Origin: Pseudomonadota bacterium
GTDB taxonomy: Bacteria; Myxococcota_A; Polyangia; Polyangiales; JAFGIB01
NCBI GenBank assembly: GCA_017881185.1
Contig: JADGRE010000043.1
Span: 1 to 33,339, forward strand
Direction: 5' to 3'
DNA length: 33,339 bases
This document shows positions 31,911 through 33,339 of this stretch, piece by piece. Numbering within the stretch: the first letter of the stretch is position 1; the number at the start of each line of letters is the position of its first letter. The notes under the pieces were generated by a model. The model searched no databases. It was not told the DNA's origin and was given only the letters and a program-made list of their open reading frames with translations. The position numbers and the translations under genes are program-made.

Positions 31911-32506
31911 TACGCGAGCAAGTCCAGCTCGGTGGCCGCGCTCGTGTCGAGCGCGAAGGTGTGACCGCCGCCGAGGTCGGTGCCGTTGATCGTGTCGAAG
32001 AGACCCGTGCGCGTGCTGAAGGTCATGAACTGGAAGCGGGCGCCCGCCAGCGGCGTGAACCCGTTGACGCGCGCGATGTTCAGGGTGCCCGCCAGCGTCG
32101 CGCCGGCAGCCACGCTGACGTGACCGACCTGGGTGGAGGACAAACCGCCGACCTCGACCTCCAGCGTGCCAGCTGACGTCTGCGTGAAATCGCTGAGCAG
32201 CTCGATGAGCCCGCCGGCGCCGGCGTAGAGGAGCGCGGAGCTGGGTGTGGGCGATTGCACGCGGAGGATGCCGCCGCCGATGGCGCCGAGAGTGCCTTGG
32301 TTGGTGACAGCGTTGGCAGGAAGCTCGATGCGGGCGTTAGGCGCATCGGCGAGCACGAGGCCCTGCACGATGGTGGTGGTGCCGGTGGCGCCGAGGGTGC
32401 CGCCGCCGCCGCGGATGGTGATGCCGGGGGCGAGGGTGAGCGTGCCGCTGGCAGTGGCCTGCACGACGTTCAGGTTCTGCTGCGTCGTCGGCCCGTTGAA
32501 CACCAC
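31910..32506 (-). CDS. Beta-rich surface-protein fragment (C-terminal passenger part)
   Basis: 198 codons from the first ATG; the frame is open back to 32575 with protein-like sequence (GTSNYAYLNFSGTQTLSGTG), so the ATG at 32506 is probably not a true start. Content is repetitive beta-helix/bandage-like sequence: TLTLAPGITIRGGGGTLG, NAVTNQGTLGAIGGGILRV and ARFQFMTFSTRTGLFDTING, as in large adhesin-like proteins. It ends LDLLA followed by two consecutive stops. It is best read as the continuation of the fragment at 32545-33339, broken by a one-base frameshift near 32566-32576. Confidence 0.55.
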   Translation of the reverse strand: MVFNGPTTQQNLNVVQATASGTLTLAPGITIRGGGGTLGATGTTTIVQGLVLADAPNARIELPANAVTNQGTLGAIGGGILRVQSPTPSSALLYAGAGGLIELLSDFTQTSAGTLEVEVGGLSSTQVGHVSVAAGATLAGTLNIARVNGFTPLAGARFQFMTFSTRTGLFDTINGTDLGGGHTFALDTSAATELDLLA

Positions 32507-32544
32507 GCTACCAGTCCCGCTCAGCGTCTGCGTGCCGGAGAAGT

Positions 32545-33339
32545 TCAGGTACGCGTAGTTCGACGTTCCACCACGTCATCACCGGCCCCCGGCACGCGCG
32601 CGGGAAACCAGTTGCTCGCGGTGTTCCAGTCACCGCCGCCGGGCTGCACCCACTGGATCGTCGGTGAGAACGGCGAGGCCGTGACACGGAACGCTCCCTT
32701 GCTCGTGCCGGTCGCAGTCGTAACGCTGACGATGTGCGAGCTAACAGGCGCGTTGCCTGCGATGTCGAAGCGCACGCTGTGCGTGGTGGCAGTTCCGGTA
32801 CCGAGGTCCACCACGCTCACGCCGCTGCCGTCGATGCTGACGCCGAGCCACATGTCCAGGTTCACGCCGTGCACGGTGGCGAAGACGCTGGTGCCTTGGG
32901 GGCCCGATGCCGGCGATATGGAAGACACCTCGCCAGCGCCCGAAGGACGGCTCGCTGCGTCGTTGGGGTTCGAGCCACCCTGGACCTCTTCGCCGTCGGT
33001 GAAGCCGTCGTTGTCGCTGTCGGCGTTGTACGGATCGGTGCCGTACTGTTCTTCCTGTAGATTCGTAAGGCCATCATGGTCAGGGTCGTCGTTCGGAGGC
33101 AGGTGCTCGATCGTGAATGAGAACGTCACGTCCTGCGGGAAGCCGTTGCCAGCCAGGTCGCGCACGCCGCCGGCGCGCAGCCGCACGACGATCAGCGTGT
33201 GCGGCGGCAAGGTGGCCGCCGGGGTGAACACGAGCCGGTTGTTGCCGGATGGCACCACGGTGCCTGCGGGGCCGTAGCCATCGAGGTTGACGTTGAGCGT
33301 GTTGATGGAGCTCGGATCGATCGGCTCGCTGAAATCGAC
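32545..33339 (-). CDS. Large surface protein with Ig-like, TSP3 and TIG-like modules (cut by window edge, frameshifted at 3' end)
   Basis: The minus frame is open from the window edge. It begins inside an SbsA-type Ig-like domain (VDFSEPIDPSSINTLNV ... GVRDLAGNGFPQDVTFSF). Next come two thrombospondin type-3 calcium-binding units (DPDHDGLTNLQEEQYGTDP and DSDNDGFTDGEEVQGGSNP), then an IPT/TIG-like domain (SSISPASGPQGTSVFATVHG). Last is GGDWNTASNWFPARVPGAGD, the WxxxxNW element that opens beta-bandage repeats. The frame then stops at 32545, while the expected continuation is found in another frame. The protein would be exported and act in adhesion or as a scaffold. Its start lies beyond the window. 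Confidence 0.75.
   Translation of the reverse strand, partial: VDFSEPIDPSSINTLNVNLDGYGPAGTVVPSGNNRLVFTPAATLPPHTLIVVRLRAGGVRDLAGNGFPQDVTFSFTIEHLPPNDDPDHDGLTNLQEEQYGTDPYNADSDNDGFTDGEEVQGGSNPNDAASRPSGAGEVSSISPASGPQGTSVFATVHGVNLDMWLGVSIDGSGVSVVDLGTGTATTHSVRFDIAGNAPVSSHIVSVTTATGTSKGAFRVTASPFSPTIQWVQPGGGDWNTASNWFPARVPGAGDDVVERRTTRT

Noticed and set aside
1-33339. tRNA, rRNA, insertion sequences, prophage or replication-origin signatures
   Set aside because: I looked on both strands and saw no cloverleaf with CCA end, transposase, integrase, long terminal inverted repeats or DnaA-box cluster.

Overview
The window is high-GC DNA, with G or C at most third codon positions. It has many lipobox-bearing secreted proteins, a thrombospondin-type-3 / Ig-like surface protein with a CTERM-like tail nearby, and a glycogen module. 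This suggests a Gram-negative, predatory or soil-type bacterium such as a member of the Myxococcota (Polyangia). That assignment is inferred from style and gene content; no rRNA gene or phylogenetic marker is present.

Layout. (1) 1-1401: a truncated AraC-type regulator on the minus strand, divergent from a sirtuin deacylase. (2) 1457-2857: a lipoprotein with a TIM-barrel glycoside-hydrolase-like body. (3) 2845-12958: a glycogen/alpha-glucan module. It contains a GlgX-MalQ fusion (minus strand), and divergent from it a GlgP-type phosphorylase, a GT4 glycosyltransferase and GlgB (plus strand). Together they cover branching, phosphorolysis, debranching and disproportionation; the GT4 enzyme is the candidate glucan synthase. 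The module ends in a tandem palindromic repeat that contains the stop codons of two convergent genes. (4) 13019-19002: small envelope genes, namely a secreted hypothetical protein, three lipoproteins (one a serine hydrolase, one a duplicated six-cysteine protein), a small membrane lipoprotein, a secreted BLH-type phosphatase and a short cytosolic protein, with gene-poor gaps between them. (5) 19275-27657: a 3-beta-HSD-like SDR followed by a six-gene co-directional cluster. The cluster holds a domain of unknown function, a class-3 lipase, a DUF6765-like protein, an alpha/beta hydrolase with a Cys nucleophile, a VAO-type FAD oxidase and a GMC cholesterol-oxidase-like enzyme. It looks like a sterol or neutral-lipid oxidation pathway and is the most interesting part of the window. 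(6) 27732-30187: a VapBC-like toxin-antitoxin pair with a palindromic operator, a 54-codon small membrane protein and a GT-C-like membrane protein carrying an AKPAH repeat, all leftward. (7) 30316-33339: a secreted, divergent metallophosphoesterase and the broken 3' part of a large surface protein that runs off the window.

No tRNA, rRNA, CRISPR array, transposase or phage gene was recognised. All calls come from reading the sequence; family assignments are from memory of motifs, and no search was run.
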